From: Streptomyces sp. NBC_01264
Lineage (GTDB): Bacteria > Actinomycetota > Actinomycetes > Streptomycetales > Streptomycetaceae
Assembly (NCBI RefSeq): GCF_026340675.1
Contig: NZ_JAPEOX010000002.1
Location: 2,108,001 to 2,172,000, forward strand
DNA: 64,000 bases
Reading direction: 5' to 3'
Position 1 is the first letter of the stretch; each line of letters opens with the position of its first letter. This document shows, one piece after another, positions 34,877 through 44,366 of the stretch. The position numbers and the translations under genes are program-made. The notes beneath the pieces were generated by a model. The model saw nothing but the letters and a program-made list of their open reading frames with translations. It did no database searches and had not been told where the DNA came from.

Positions 34877-35059
34877 ACACCGGGAAGGGCTTCGCTCTGC
34901 CACGAATACGAGCACGGGAACCTGTAGCCGCCACCGCCCCGCACCTGCACCTGCACCTACTGGAGCCAGGGGTGGCGGTCGACGCTCGCGCCGGCGACTG
35001 AGGCAGTGCCCTCGGCGATAAATAGCCTGGCCTGCGCCTTTGTTCGGCAGCGGCACGAG

Positions 35060-35089
35060 GGTGGCGCCCCTGCGGGGAGGGGCGCCACC
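35060..35089 (-). terminator. Terminator of the 35103 gene
   Basis: A perfect 12-bp stem GGTGGCGCCCCT / AGGGGCGCCACC with a 6-nt loop, 14 nt downstream of the minus-strand stop codon. Confidence 0.75.
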
Positions 35090-35102
35090 GCTAGATCGGG
35101 GG

Positions 35103-35537
35103 TCAGTCGGAAGTCGCGACGAATCGCTTCAGAATCTCCTGCATGACCGCGGCGAATTCCTCGGCTGCGCGGAAACCGTCGAACCAGGCGACGCATTCAT
35201 TTTCGTAGTCAAAATCGGCGGGAGCGGCCTGGATGATGTGCTCGCGGGCGCTATCCCAGTTGAGGTAGCGGGCAGCTCCGCCTTGCAGGTTCTTGCGTCG
35301 CCCTCCACCCATGACGCGGTCGTGCCATCCGCCCATGAGCGGCCGGGAGTGATGCCGGGCGAAGCGGATCTCACGGGTATCCGGATCGGCCACGAGAATC
35401 TCGCCGTAGTCCAGGCCGCGGACGGGCTGCTTCGTCTTCCCCTGCCACCACGGGTGGACGACGACGGCGAACTTCAAAGCCTTGGCTTCCACGTCCCCGT
35501 GAGCCAGATAGCTGATGATCTCTTCCAACTCGGCCAT
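35103..35537 (-). CDS. Hypothetical protein
   Basis: A 144-residue soluble protein starting at ATG 35537, with TTGGAGA upstream. It begins MAELEEIISYLAHGDVEAKA, contains LDYGEILVADPDTREIRFAR and ends with a helix (WFDGFRAAEEFAAVMQEIL). No family is recognised. The 218-bp space to the recombinase gene on its right holds no gene that I can support. Confidence 0.55.
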   Translation of the reverse strand: MAELEEIISYLAHGDVEAKALKFAVVVHPWWQGKTKQPVRGLDYGEILVADPDTREIRFARHHSRPLMGGWHDRVMGGGRRKNLQGGAARYLNWDSAREHIIQAAPADFDYENECVAWFDGFRAAEEFAAVMQEILKRFVATSD

Positions 35538-35755
35538 GAAAATCTCCAAAAAAGAAGCCAGGGCCAGCGATGCCGGCCGAGGCGGTGGCGGTACGTCAGC
35601 TGATGGCAGCGGAACGGGCATCCAGCCCCGCGAGGATGTCTCAAGATCAGATTCCCGCGCCGAGCAGAACGTACAGCTCGCCTGCGTCAGCGCAGGTCGG
35701 TCTTCGCGAACGTGCACGCCGTCCCTGCCAAGCGTGATAGGGGCGTGGCGGCCGG

Positions 35756-36871
35756 TCACTCGGGGCCACTGGCTCGCTGGGCCGGGACCTTGGCCATGGC
35801 GTTCCCGCTCCACTCGTCGCGGGGGCGGATATAGCCGTCGGCGACCTTCGAGTTCGGCGACCAGCGACCCTGTTTGCGGATGGCCGCGGCGGAAGCGCCG
35901 TTCTCGTCGGCGATGGTTGCGCCGGAGGCGCGCAGGCCGTGGGCGGTGAGCTTGTTGCCCTCCTCGTCAAAGTCGACGCCGGCCGCGGCGGCGAGCCTCT
36001 GCACGATGTCGTTGACGGACTCCGCGGTGAGTGCGTCACCGATGTTCCCCCAGCGGTCGATACGGCGGAGGATCGCCCCGCTGGTGATGCCTCGCACGGC
36101 CAAGGCATCGCGGTACTCGACGTAGGCCGTGACGGGGTCCAGCGCATCATCCCGGGCGGGCATGGGCACCCATTCACCTTCGGCGGCCTGGTCGGTCTTG
36201 GACGCGGCGAAGTACAGCCGCAGACCCTTGCCGGGGACCACCATGGCGTCCGCGAGGACGCGGGCGGAGAGTTCGCTGCGGCGGGTCATGGCCCAGGTGG
36301 ACCAGACGACGACCAGGCGGTTCCGAAGGCCCGTCAGGGTGCTCGTGTCGCACTCCTGGACCATGGCCACGAAGCCCTTCAAGTCGACGGTCGCCGACTT
36401 CTTCACACGGCGGCCGGCCTGCGCCTGGCCGCGCTTGTGCGCCTTGATGAGCGCGCGGGCGGGCTTCGGGTTGGGGTGGAGTTCTTCGGGGATTTCCGCC
36501 CAGGAGTGCAGGGCGAGGACCGCGGCGACGGCCTGACCGAGCGCGGAAGCGCCGTAGGGATTTCCGGTGCGCTCCGAGATCGAGGCCGAGAGGACGCGGG
36601 TCCACTCGGTGAGCGTCTGGGTGGTCATCGGCACGAGGGTCCGGCCCTCCGCCGAGCACCAGCCGGCGGCCCGTTGGTGCCACGCGGTGTATTTCCGGTA
36701 GGTCTCGGCGGGGATGGCAACCTTGAGAGCTTCGACCGTTTCAGGGCTTACCTGATAGTCCGCTGCGGTTCGGGCGAGAAAGTGTGGATAGATCGATTGC
36801 TGGATTTGATCACTCTGAGCGACGGGGAGTAGCTCCGCGTCGATAATCTCCAGCTCGCCCATTTGTCCCAT
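35756..36871 (-). CDS. Second tyrosine recombinase (phage-integrase type)
   Basis: A 371-residue protein starting at ATG 36871 (36862 also possible, with GGGACAA before it). An N-terminal SAM-like/core-binding helical domain (WHQRAAGWCSAEGRTLVPMT) precedes a catalytic domain with the first Arg in MTRRSELS, the H-x-x-R box in AHGLRASGATIA, and the nucleophile in VADGYIRPRD. All catalytic residues appear present, so it is probably active. It differs strongly from the integrase at 49647. It could resolve dimers, drive another recombination event or mark a second inserted unit. Confidence 0.8.
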   Translation of the reverse strand: MGQMGELEIIDAELLPVAQSDQIQQSIYPHFLARTAADYQVSPETVEALKVAIPAETYRKYTAWHQRAAGWCSAEGRTLVPMTTQTLTEWTRVLSASISERTGNPYGASALGQAVAAVLALHSWAEIPEELHPNPKPARALIKAHKRGQAQAGRRVKKSATVDLKGFVAMVQECDTSTLTGLRNRLVVVWSTWAMTRRSELSARVLADAMVVPGKGLRLYFAASKTDQAAEGEWVPMPARDDALDPVTAYVEYRDALAVRGITSGAILRRIDRWGNIGDALTAESVNDIVQRLAAAAGVDFDEEGNKLTAHGLRASGATIADENGASAAAIRKQGRWSPNSKVADGYIRPRDEWSGNAMAKVPAQRASGPE

Positions 36872-37019
36872 TCTGTCGTTCCCGGTAAGCACGGTTACCA
36901 GGACTGAGCCGTACCTTACTAAGGAAGTTGGCGACCCGTCAGCCCATCTCGGACCTTGGGCAACCGGATCGCCAACTCCCACATTTGCGGAACCGGCTCC
37001 CGCCCCATACCAGGCGCGG

Positions 37020-37337
37020 TCACTCCCGGTCCAAGTAGCCGCGCAACCATCGGGCGAGCGTGCGCTGCTGCTCCTCGGTCAGGTCGCCGGCCGCGGCGCT
37101 GAAGAACTGTCCGGCTTCGACGTCCGCCCACCGGACCCGCTGCCAGAGCACACCTCCAGTCGCCATGGGTGTGATCAACCAGCGCGCGAACTCGTCGTCG
37201 AATGCCGGCCGCGACACGAGCTGACCTATCTGCCGACCTCCGTCGGGCCGTACGTGCTGGACGAAGCGCTGATGGTTCATGCGCTGCCGCGTAAGGGGCC
37301 TGGTTTTGGGAGCGGATTCCGCCTGCGTAGTCGTCAT
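37020..37337 (-). CDS. Hypothetical protein upstream of the second recombinase
   Basis: A 105-residue protein starting at ATG 37337. It contains QRFVQHVRPDGGRQIGQLVS, LITPMATGGVLWQRVRWADV and a terminal helix TEEQQRTLARWLRGYLDRE. An in-frame GTG at 37541 would add a low-complexity tract containing an 11-nt poly-G run and is less likely. GGAAA-TG-TTTCC, a small palindrome, lies about 30 nt upstream. No family is recognised. Confidence 0.5.
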   Translation of the reverse strand: MTTTQAESAPKTRPLTRQRMNHQRFVQHVRPDGGRQIGQLVSRPAFDDEFARWLITPMATGGVLWQRVRWADVEAGQFFSAAAGDLTEEQQRTLARWLRGYLDRE

Positions 37338-37559
37338 GGCCTGATGATCGGCGTCCGATTTTCTGACGGAAATGTTTCCGGTGCGCCCTCGCAGCCGGCG
37401 CGGCCTCGCCGGGAAGCCTCCCGCCGCCCGCACCCCTTCACTGTGTGAAGGGTGCCGCTCCGCAGCTGCCCCCCCCCCCTGCTCCCCCGCGGACGGTCTG
37501 CTCCCCCGGGTCCGGGCGACCGGCCGGAGCGGTGCACTCACCCCGGCCAGTCCCCCGCG

Positions 37560-40500
37560 TCACACCCTGGGCGCCACCACCTCCGCCACGCTCGCGCCGA
37601 GCATCGTCACCAGGGCTGTGGATGCCGCCAGGCTCATCAAATCTCGCCGCAGCCTCACGGGGACCCCCGTCCTGATGGGGACCGGCCCCACCTCCGGCCC
37701 GGCAACCTCCGCGCGCTCCAGCCTGATCTCCGCCATGACCTCTTCGAAGGTCCGCACAGACGGGGCCGCGGCGCCCAACGCCTCCCGCTCCGCGTCCAGC
37801 AGGACCCACAGTTCGTCCAGTTCGGCGGACACCTCAGCCCACGTCAGGCTCGGGGCGTCCTGGTCCACCTGCTGCTCCTGGTGCTCCTCGACGTCGGCGA
37901 CGACGGCCGCCGCGCGGTTCGCGGCAGAGATCGCGGCGTAGTCGATGACGTCGTCTTCCTCCTCGACGGCCGGGGCGGGGGCGATGACGGGGGCGAACCA
38001 GTCGCGCGGCTCGGTGCCCTCCAGCCACAGCTCCTCGGGCGCGGCCCAGCTCCCCGACCCGCGCGAGTCGTCATCCCATAGCACCAGGCAGCCCTTTCCG
38101 GTACGGCTGGTGAGGATGTGCCCCGACCGCTGGTCCAGGGACACGCGGCTGCCCGACTCCCAGTACGCCCGGCCGGTGTCCGGCTGGGCGCTGCGGTACG
38201 GCGTAGCGAAGGTGCGGGCCGGAGCCTGGTAGGGGGTCGCGATCGGCAGCGACGTCCCCACCGTCAGCTCGGCGCGGGCCGTGGCGGCCTCGATGGCGGG
38301 CGGCTCCACGAGGGAGACGAACCCCGCCCCGCGGTCGAGGCTGACGGCGATGCCGCACGCGTCCAGCCGAGTCACGGTCACCTCAGACGGCCGGGACTCC
38401 CCTGCCGCGTTGCGCCATGCCAACGCCCGCTGCTGCCGGGTGAGGGGTGCGAGGCCCCGTACGGACGCCTGCGGCCACTCCTCCTCATCCTCGAACTCGG
38501 GGTCGGCGGTGGCTTCCAAGGGCTTCCAGTCAGCCCCGACGTGCCTTTCGAGCAGGGCCGCCATGTGGCCCGGCGTCGCCTTCGGCTGGGCGTCCAGCTC
38601 GGCGCGCAGACGCTCGGACACGGTGGCCTTCTTCTGGCGCGCGGGGTCGGCGGCTGCCGGTGCTGCGGGCTCGCGGTCCCAACGCACCGCCACCCGCTTA
38701 AGGGTGTCTGAGACGACCTCCCAGGGCCCGGCGGTGGTGTAGTCGTTGCGCGAGGCCACCCCCAGGGCGGAGGCAATGGAGGCGTCCCGGATACCGAGGG
38801 GCTTGCGCTGTGTGCCCTGGCTCATGGACGGCCCAGAGCGGCCGAAGTTGCCCAGCTTTTCGCCCGTGCAGGCGCACGTCAGGTAGCTGCGCAGGGTCCG
38901 CGCGACGCCCTCGGCCTCGACGCACAGCCACACGTACCGGTGACCGCCCTTGCGGCAGGCGTCGGCGTCCTCGCCCTGGCGCTCCTCGGCGTGGAGTACG
39001 GGGGCGTACAGGCCCGGCGTCGGCTGCGCCTTGACCGGGATTTCGGCCGTGTCGGCAAGCGCAGAGTCCTGGCCCGACTCGCCGGCCGGACCCTCGCAGA
39101 TTTCCTTCCCGATTTCTGCCGTGTCGGCGTAGGCCTCGGGGTACGTCTCGTGCAGGAACCTCTCCAGGTGCGGCAGCCACTCGATGCCAAGCGCCATCGC
39201 CAGCAGCGCCGCGGCGACGACCGGCGCCACGACATCCCCCACTTGCTGGCAGACGCTCGTCCTACTGCCCACGACGGGCCACGACTCCGGCACCGTGATG
39301 AGCCGCATGATCTGAGCGAGGGTGAACCGCCCGCCCTTCTCCCCCACGTCCACGCTGCGGATGCGGGACGTGAAGGCCGTGTACGGGCGCTCGTCGCTGA
39401 TGGTGACGATGTTCCCGCCGCCGGACCGCTTGCCCACTCCCCGGGTGTAGACCGGCGTCCCCTCCGGCAGGCCGGTAGCCGTCGCGGCGCCCGTCCGCAG
39501 CCCCGGCGCCTCCATGGTCACCTCGGTCACGCTGTCCCGCCGCGCCACCATGAGCGCCCGCACCCGCTGGGTCGGCGAGCCGAAGTCGGCCGCGTCCCGC
39601 ACCATCCACTCAGCCATAGCCCAGCCCATGAGCTGGAAATCCGCGGCAGCCTCTCCCCTGATCTGCTCCGGCAGTTTGCTGCTCTGCTCGACGGCCACCC
39701 ACTCCAGTGGCGCCCCCGCGGCCTGCAACCCGAGACCCCATATCGCGAGTTCGAGCATGAGGTGGCCCGTGCTGCCGGTGTAGTCGTCCATGTCCGCCCG
39801 GACGTCGCCCCACGACATGCCGTTCGGCTCCTTGTAGGACAGCTCCACCCCGAAGTCCGGGGCGACGTCGTGCCCGTCACCGAAGGGGATCGCCCCCGCT
39901 GCGCGACGTGCGGAGTCCCATGCATCGCTCAGGATGTCGATGTTGTCGGCCAGTCTCCCGGCCCGCTTGCCGCTGTCTGTGTAGTCCGTGCACGGCGGGG
40001 TCACGATCAGCCCGCGCACCTGCCTGAACACCGGGTCGGACGGGTCCAGCGTGGTCACGTCCGCCTGTATCGCGAAGAACCCGGCCGCCCGCAGCGTCTT
40101 CACACAGTCGGGGTCGTTGTCGATGTTGATGACCTCGACGTCACGACCCAACTTCTGCCGCAGCACCTCACACAGCCCCATGACCATGCCGCCCGGACCC
40201 GAGAACAGGTTCAACACGAGCAGCGGCGCACCATCCGGGCGCGGCTCCATGAACTGGGCCAGCTCGGGGAACCGCTTCACGGCATCGCTCTCGACCGCCC
40301 GCAGCGGCGACGGCTCCGGCTCGGCGAAGGGGTCGTAGGCGTCCTCCTCGCACTCCCCCGCCTGCTCCTCGGCAGCCTCACGTTTCAGGGCCAGCCGCAG
40401 CGGACGGGGCAGGGTCGACGGCGCGGCCTCCACCGGCTCCTCCACCTGGTGCTCCTCGACGGCCTCGCCGCGGGCCACAGCGTCGGCCAGGATGGCGCGC

Positions 40501-42971
40501 TTGACCGCGGGCAGGTTCGGGAACGAGTCCCCGCCGGTCCGGCAGATGTTCTTGGGGTCCTCGCCTTCGAAGACCAGCCGGGCCCCGTCCGAGTGCTCGT
40601 GCTGCGCCGAGAACGTCCCTGCCAACTTCCGCAGCACGTAGGTGTGCCCGATGATCTTGGCGACGCACGGGAACGTGTTCTTGGCGCTAAACACGATGTC
40701 GCCGACCTTGGCCGCCGTCGCCTTGCGCTTCGGCGCCATGCTGCCGCGTCCCACCGTGCTCTCCCCCATGCTCGTGCTGCTGCTCTTCTGCGCCGACTTC
40801 GCGGCCTTCCCCTCCTGCTTCGCCCGGACCGCTTCGGCCTCGGCGTACAGGGCCGCCACGACGTCGGGGCGGGGGTTGTGCTCCCCCGCGTCCAGGGCGG
40901 CCGTCACCATCTCGGCCACGAGGTCGCAGTACCGCTCTTCCCAGTCCAGCCGCGTCCCCATGGCCCCGTTCGTCTTCCCGCACAGCTCGTACGCCGTCTC
41001 CCACGGGTTTCCGATGTGTCCCTGTGCCTCCGCCAGCGGCCGGGCGAGGTGCAGCGCACACACGCCAACCGTGCCCATGACCGAGCCGTCCGCGGCCACG
41101 ATGTCCGCCACGAACCGCGCGGGCGCGTTCTTGTTCCAGCACGCCCCGATACAGAGCCCAGCCTCATCCCACGCCCCCGGGCCGCACTCCATCGCCGTCT
41201 TCCCGTGCACCCCGTACTTCTCCCGCACGCCGTCGGTGCCGGTGATGACCCAGCGGTCGAGCGGGATATCCCTCAGCCCGGCAACGGTCAGCTTGTGCAC
41301 GGCTCGCTTACGGAACATGCCGTCCACCGCGCCGCTCGTACCGGCCTCGCCGAACCAGCCGTTCGGCCGGTGCTCCCAGCCCCATCGGGTCTTGATCGCG
41401 ACACCAACGCGCCCGTACCGCTCGAACCGCCAGACGTCCGCCTCCAGCTCGGTCTCCACCAGCCCCGCCGACCACGCCACGCGCTCCACGTTCATGTGGC
41501 CGTACCGGGCCACCACACCGGCCGCCCACGTCCGCGACGCCGAGTCGGCACGGCACCACGCGAGCGCCGCCGTCAGGCTGTTGTCCTCGCTGATCTCAGC
41601 CCACCAGAACGAGCTTTCTGCCGCGGCTCCGCGGCCCACGCACCACTCCCCCGCGGTCCGCTTGTAGGACGGCGACCAAAGCCGGTAGCCGTGCCCGGAC
41701 TCGGTCGTGAACGACCAGTCGAACCCGTCGTTCTCCTCCTGGTGGTGCTCCCCCTCGTACGGCTCGACGCGCTCACCGGCCGTCAGCTCCTCCGGGAACT
41801 GGAGCGCCCACGCGGCCAATTCCTCCATGCGCTCGATGTCGAACCGGGCATGCCGCAAGTGGTGGTTGGCGCGCATGTAGGCGTGGTCCTCGGACATGCC
41901 GGGCGACGTCTGGACCCACCCGCAAACGCAGGAGATCCGATGCCCATCCGCCAGCGCGACGACCGACGTCGTGTGGATCAGCTCGCGCTCCGGCTGCTGC
42001 TCCTCGACGTCCGCCACGTCATCCCCCATGCTGATCTGATCGGCGCACTCATGGCGCACAGTGTTTTCGGACTGACCCGAGAGACGCTCACGGCCGGACG
42101 CAACAGCGTCCGCGTCGACAACCGGCCCGCCCATATCGGCGCGCACTGCGGCCATGTCCTCGCGGCACACACAGTCGAATCCGCCGTCGCACCTGTTGCA
42201 GGCGACTTCGTGCGTGACCTCTCCGGCCCACGCCTTGAGAATGTCCGCGGGAGTCTTGTCCTGCTTCGGAGCCTTGCGCGGCTTGAGCTTGACCTGACCC
42301 TTTCCAAAGGGCTTCCACTCCGGCGCACCCTTGTCGCGCTTGGCTACGGCCTTTTCGAAAGCCGCTACCTTTTTGGCGCGCTCCTCCAAGAGGACGTCCG
42401 ACGTGCAGTCATCGGGCAGGCGGAAGAGATTGAACGACAGACCGCCGTCCTCGGACGTGAACGCTTCGCGTACGTCGGTCGACTCGAACGGCACTCGGCG
42501 CGGCTGGTGACCCTGCTCCTCCGCCACCGCCTTTTCCGCCGCGCGCTGCAAGCCGTTCCACTGATCGGCAGTCTTTTCCGGCACCGGCGCGGTCGGAGCG
42601 GTCGGAGCGGCAGGCTTCTCCACCTCGACCGATGCAGGCTCGGGCACGCCAACCGGCACCGGAACGGGGCGACCGTCCAGAGCGCAACGACCAGCCTCGG
42701 TCACGCGGACAATGCTGGCCCGGAACGGGCGGGAAAGAATTCCCTCCCTGATCAACCGGTCGACGGAATCCTTACGAACGGCTCCCCTACGTTCGCCCTT
42801 GATTTTGGTAATTCGCACATCGACCTCACGCGAATATGCGCGTACGAGATCCGAATTGGTGTCGGGCATGTACGACTCGTACGAGACGCGCAACAGTCCC
42901 CATGCAGCTCTCTGCACAATCGCCCGTTGGGTCGATGTCAGGGCATAAGTGTGCCCTGCGGGTGTGGCCAT
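37560..42971 (-). CDS. 1803-residue polyvalent protein with C5-cytosine DNA methyltransferase core
   Basis: A very long multidomain protein. The N-terminus has a winged-helix-like segment (RDSVDRLIREGILSRPFRA-type, residues ~10-95). Middle regions contain Cys/His-rich modules (HRISCVCGWVQTSPG; CNRCDGGFDCVC). At residues ~915-1260 there is a C5 methyltransferase: motif I NLFSGPGG (F923), motif IV VTPPC with catalytic C994, and a motif X-like QVGDVVAPVVA near 1246. The motif VI equivalent reads VEQSS instead of ENV, with Glu retained. The C-terminal 550 residues add beta-rich modules. Acidic EEHQ/VEE linkers separate the parts. Typical C5 enzymes are ~350-450 residues. Such polyvalent proteins of mobile elements are thought to protect incoming DNA. 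Confidence 0.75.
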   Translation of the reverse strand: MATPAGHTYALTSTQRAIVQRAAWGLLRVSYESYMPDTNSDLVRAYSREVDVRITKIKGERRGAVRKDSVDRLIREGILSRPFRASIVRVTEAGRCALDGRPVPVPVGVPEPASVEVEKPAAPTAPTAPVPEKTADQWNGLQRAAEKAVAEEQGHQPRRVPFESTDVREAFTSEDGGLSFNLFRLPDDCTSDVLLEERAKKVAAFEKAVAKRDKGAPEWKPFGKGQVKLKPRKAPKQDKTPADILKAWAGEVTHEVACNRCDGGFDCVCREDMAAVRADMGGPVVDADAVASGRERLSGQSENTVRHECADQISMGDDVADVEEQQPERELIHTTSVVALADGHRISCVCGWVQTSPGMSEDHAYMRANHHLRHARFDIERMEELAAWALQFPEELTAGERVEPYEGEHHQEENDGFDWSFTTESGHGYRLWSPSYKRTAGEWCVGRGAAAESSFWWAEISEDNSLTAALAWCRADSASRTWAAGVVARYGHMNVERVAWSAGLVETELEADVWRFERYGRVGVAIKTRWGWEHRPNGWFGEAGTSGAVDGMFRKRAVHKLTVAGLRDIPLDRWVITGTDGVREKYGVHGKTAMECGPGAWDEAGLCIGACWNKNAPARFVADIVAADGSVMGTVGVCALHLARPLAEAQGHIGNPWETAYELCGKTNGAMGTRLDWEERYCDLVAEMVTAALDAGEHNPRPDVVAALYAEAEAVRAKQEGKAAKSAQKSSSTSMGESTVGRGSMAPKRKATAAKVGDIVFSAKNTFPCVAKIIGHTYVLRKLAGTFSAQHEHSDGARLVFEGEDPKNICRTGGDSFPNLPAVKRAILADAVARGEAVEEHQVEEPVEAAPSTLPRPLRLALKREAAEEQAGECEEDAYDPFAEPEPSPLRAVESDAVKRFPELAQFMEPRPDGAPLLVLNLFSGPGGMVMGLCEVLRQKLGRDVEVINIDNDPDCVKTLRAAGFFAIQADVTTLDPSDPVFRQVRGLIVTPPCTDYTDSGKRAGRLADNIDILSDAWDSARRAAGAIPFGDGHDVAPDFGVELSYKEPNGMSWGDVRADMDDYTGSTGHLMLELAIWGLGLQAAGAPLEWVAVEQSSKLPEQIRGEAAADFQLMGWAMAEWMVRDAADFGSPTQRVRALMVARRDSVTEVTMEAPGLRTGAATATGLPEGTPVYTRGVGKRSGGGNIVTISDERPYTAFTSRIRSVDVGEKGGRFTLAQIMRLITVPESWPVVGSRTSVCQQVGDVVAPVVAAALLAMALGIEWLPHLERFLHETYPEAYADTAEIGKEICEGPAGESGQDSALADTAEIPVKAQPTPGLYAPVLHAEERQGEDADACRKGGHRYVWLCVEAEGVARTLRSYLTCACTGEKLGNFGRSGPSMSQGTQRKPLGIRDASIASALGVASRNDYTTAGPWEVVSDTLKRVAVRWDREPAAPAAADPARQKKATVSERLRAELDAQPKATPGHMAALLERHVGADWKPLEATADPEFEDEEEWPQASVRGLAPLTRQQRALAWRNAAGESRPSEVTVTRLDACGIAVSLDRGAGFVSLVEPPAIEAATARAELTVGTSLPIATPYQAPARTFATPYRSAQPDTGRAYWESGSRVSLDQRSGHILTSRTGKGCLVLWDDDSRGSGSWAAPEELWLEGTEPRDWFAPVIAPAPAVEEEDDVIDYAAISAANRAAAVVADVEEHQEQQVDQDAPSLTWAEVSAELDELWVLLDAEREALGAAAPSVRTFEEVMAEIRLERAEVAGPEVGPVPIRTGVPVRLRRDLMSLAASTALVTMLGASVAEVVAPRV

Positions 42972-43260
42972 CTGAGAAAAACCCCCATCGCGAGTCGACG
43001 TGTCCGGTCGGCCCGGTCCTACGCGGGCATGCCTCCATTATCGCAATTTCGCAGGCCCAATTCCAGGGCGGGGGGCACCCTTAAGCCGATTTTTTCGGGA
43101 TTTCTCTACCTGGAGCCTCAAATAGAAATTCAGAATTCAATTCAAGGCCGTGGCCTCAAAGCAGTGACAATTCCGCAGGCAGTATCAGCGGGGGTAGTGG
43201 CATCGCCGCGGCGCTGCTGGTAGCGTCGGGCCCGATCGCGAGATTGTGTCCGGGATCACC

Positions 43261-43308
43261 AAGAGCGCCGGGTCCTACCCCCTCCTTCGGGAGGAGGCCG
43301 GCGCTCTT
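43261..43308 (+). terminator. Strong orphan hairpin/terminator
   Basis: AAGAGCGCCGG (43261-43271) and CCGGCGCTCTT (43298-43308) form an 11-bp perfect stem, capped by a CCTCC-ttcg-GGAGG tetraloop hairpin and followed by TCTCG. No gene ends just upstream on the plus strand; the interval 42972-43473 contains no coding sequence that I can support. It may end a small RNA transcribed from about 43150. Confidence 0.7.
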
Positions 43309-43473
43309 TCTCGTGCCCGGGGCTGACCGCCTCCGCCGCTATCCGGGCGGGGCGTCGCCGTGCCTCCCTCGCCGGCCTAGCCGATGCCGAGAAAGTGGTC
43401 GACCGGGGCCCAGGTGAAGGCGGTTACGCCGAGCCGGAAAAGTCGGCCCTGACGCAGCCTTAGAGTCACCGCC

Positions 43474-43890
43474 ATGGCGATAACCCTGTACCACTTCACC
43501 AAGCCCGAGCACTGGCCCGCGATCGACGCCTCCGGCTGCCTGGAACCCCGCTGGGGCGCCGCGGGAGGGTATGTACCGAAGACCGTGCACCTCAGCGACT
43601 CGCAGGATCGCGAACTCCTTCCGTGGGCGTTCCGGGCGGACTACCCCATCCGCTTCCAGGTGCAGATCCCGGAGGCGGACGCGCACGAGTGGCACCCCTG
43701 GGGAAAGAAACACGTTCCGATCAACGCCCACCAGTCACTCGGCATCCCTGTACGACGCCCTGACGGATGGCACCTGTCCCAGTGGAACCAGGGCAGCGCC
43801 CACTGGCGTGTGGTCGAGCGCCTCATTCCGCGGTTGGAGTGGATCGAGGTCGTTGACCTGGAGCACAACATCGTCTTGTGGAAGGCCTGA
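43474..43890 (+). CDS. Small protein with ADP-ribosyltransferase-like N-terminal pattern
   Basis: A 138-residue protein. It starts ITLYHFTKPEHWPAIDASGC followed by LEPRWG and KTVHLSDS. The Y/L-H-F-T helix and turn followed by G-x-L-x-P and a strand ending in L-S/T resemble the opening of small ADP-ribosyltransferase-fold proteins (including the HFTP start of DarT). The later H-x-P-I-N and WRVVERLIPRLEWIEVVDLE segments form the rest of the small domain. No catalytic Glu assignment is possible by eye, so the fold call is weak. Confidence 0.45.
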   Translation: MAITLYHFTKPEHWPAIDASGCLEPRWGAAGGYVPKTVHLSDSQDRELLPWAFRADYPIRFQVQIPEADAHEWHPWGKKHVPINAHQSLGIPVRRPDGWHLSQWNQGSAHWRVVERLIPRLEWIEVVDLEHNIVLWKA

Positions 43891-43975
43891 ACGTTTCTTG
43901 AGTGGCCGGCCGCGGAGCCGAGGGCTGACCGGTCGGCGCACCCATCCGACAAGGCGGACTCCCTGCCGCACCTCC

Positions 43976-44230
43976 GGTGAGTTCCGGACGAGCTGTTCTC
44001 GGAAGCCCTCGGACGGCCTCACCGGAACTCACCAGAACTCACTCGCTCCAGCTGGCTGATATGGCTCCAAGCACCAAGTGGCAGAGCTGACTGCGTGCCA
44101 GACTCCCGCCATGACCGAACGGAACCGGCCAACATTCGGCCCAAGTGCCTAGAGGTTCTTAGAGGTATTTAGAGCCTGCTGGAGAGCACTCCCCGAAAAC
44201 AGCTGGTGGACACCGTTTACCCCTTGGTGG
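43976..44230. repeat. Repeat-rich region, candidate replication origin
   Basis: GGTGAGTTCCGG (43976-43987) has a perfect inverted partner CCGGAACTCACC (44022-44033), followed by a further AGAACTCAC. At 44150 there is a 10-bp-phased array TAGAGGTTCT-TAGAGGTATT-TAGAGCCTGC. Near 44210-44250 GGACACCGTT occurs twice and GGTGGACA twice. The interval 43891-44366 has no gene. It lies beside the prim-pol/ATPase replication genes, and helically phased iterons are typical of plasmid-type origins. Confidence 0.55.
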
Positions 44231-44366
44231 ACATGGGAGGACACCGTTCCTGGCGGGATTCGCCGCGGACAGTCGCCAGCCCCCGCCGCCGGTCCTAATC
44301 TCCAGTCAACCCCGGGGTTCGGGACGTACTCACCCTCATCACACCCTCAACGAAGGGGACTTCGCC

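Noticed and set aside
37440..37500. Frameshift at the 11-nt poly-C/poly-G tract extending the 37020 gene upstream
   Set aside because: The tract lies outside the more likely coding start at 37337, so no gene depends on its length.
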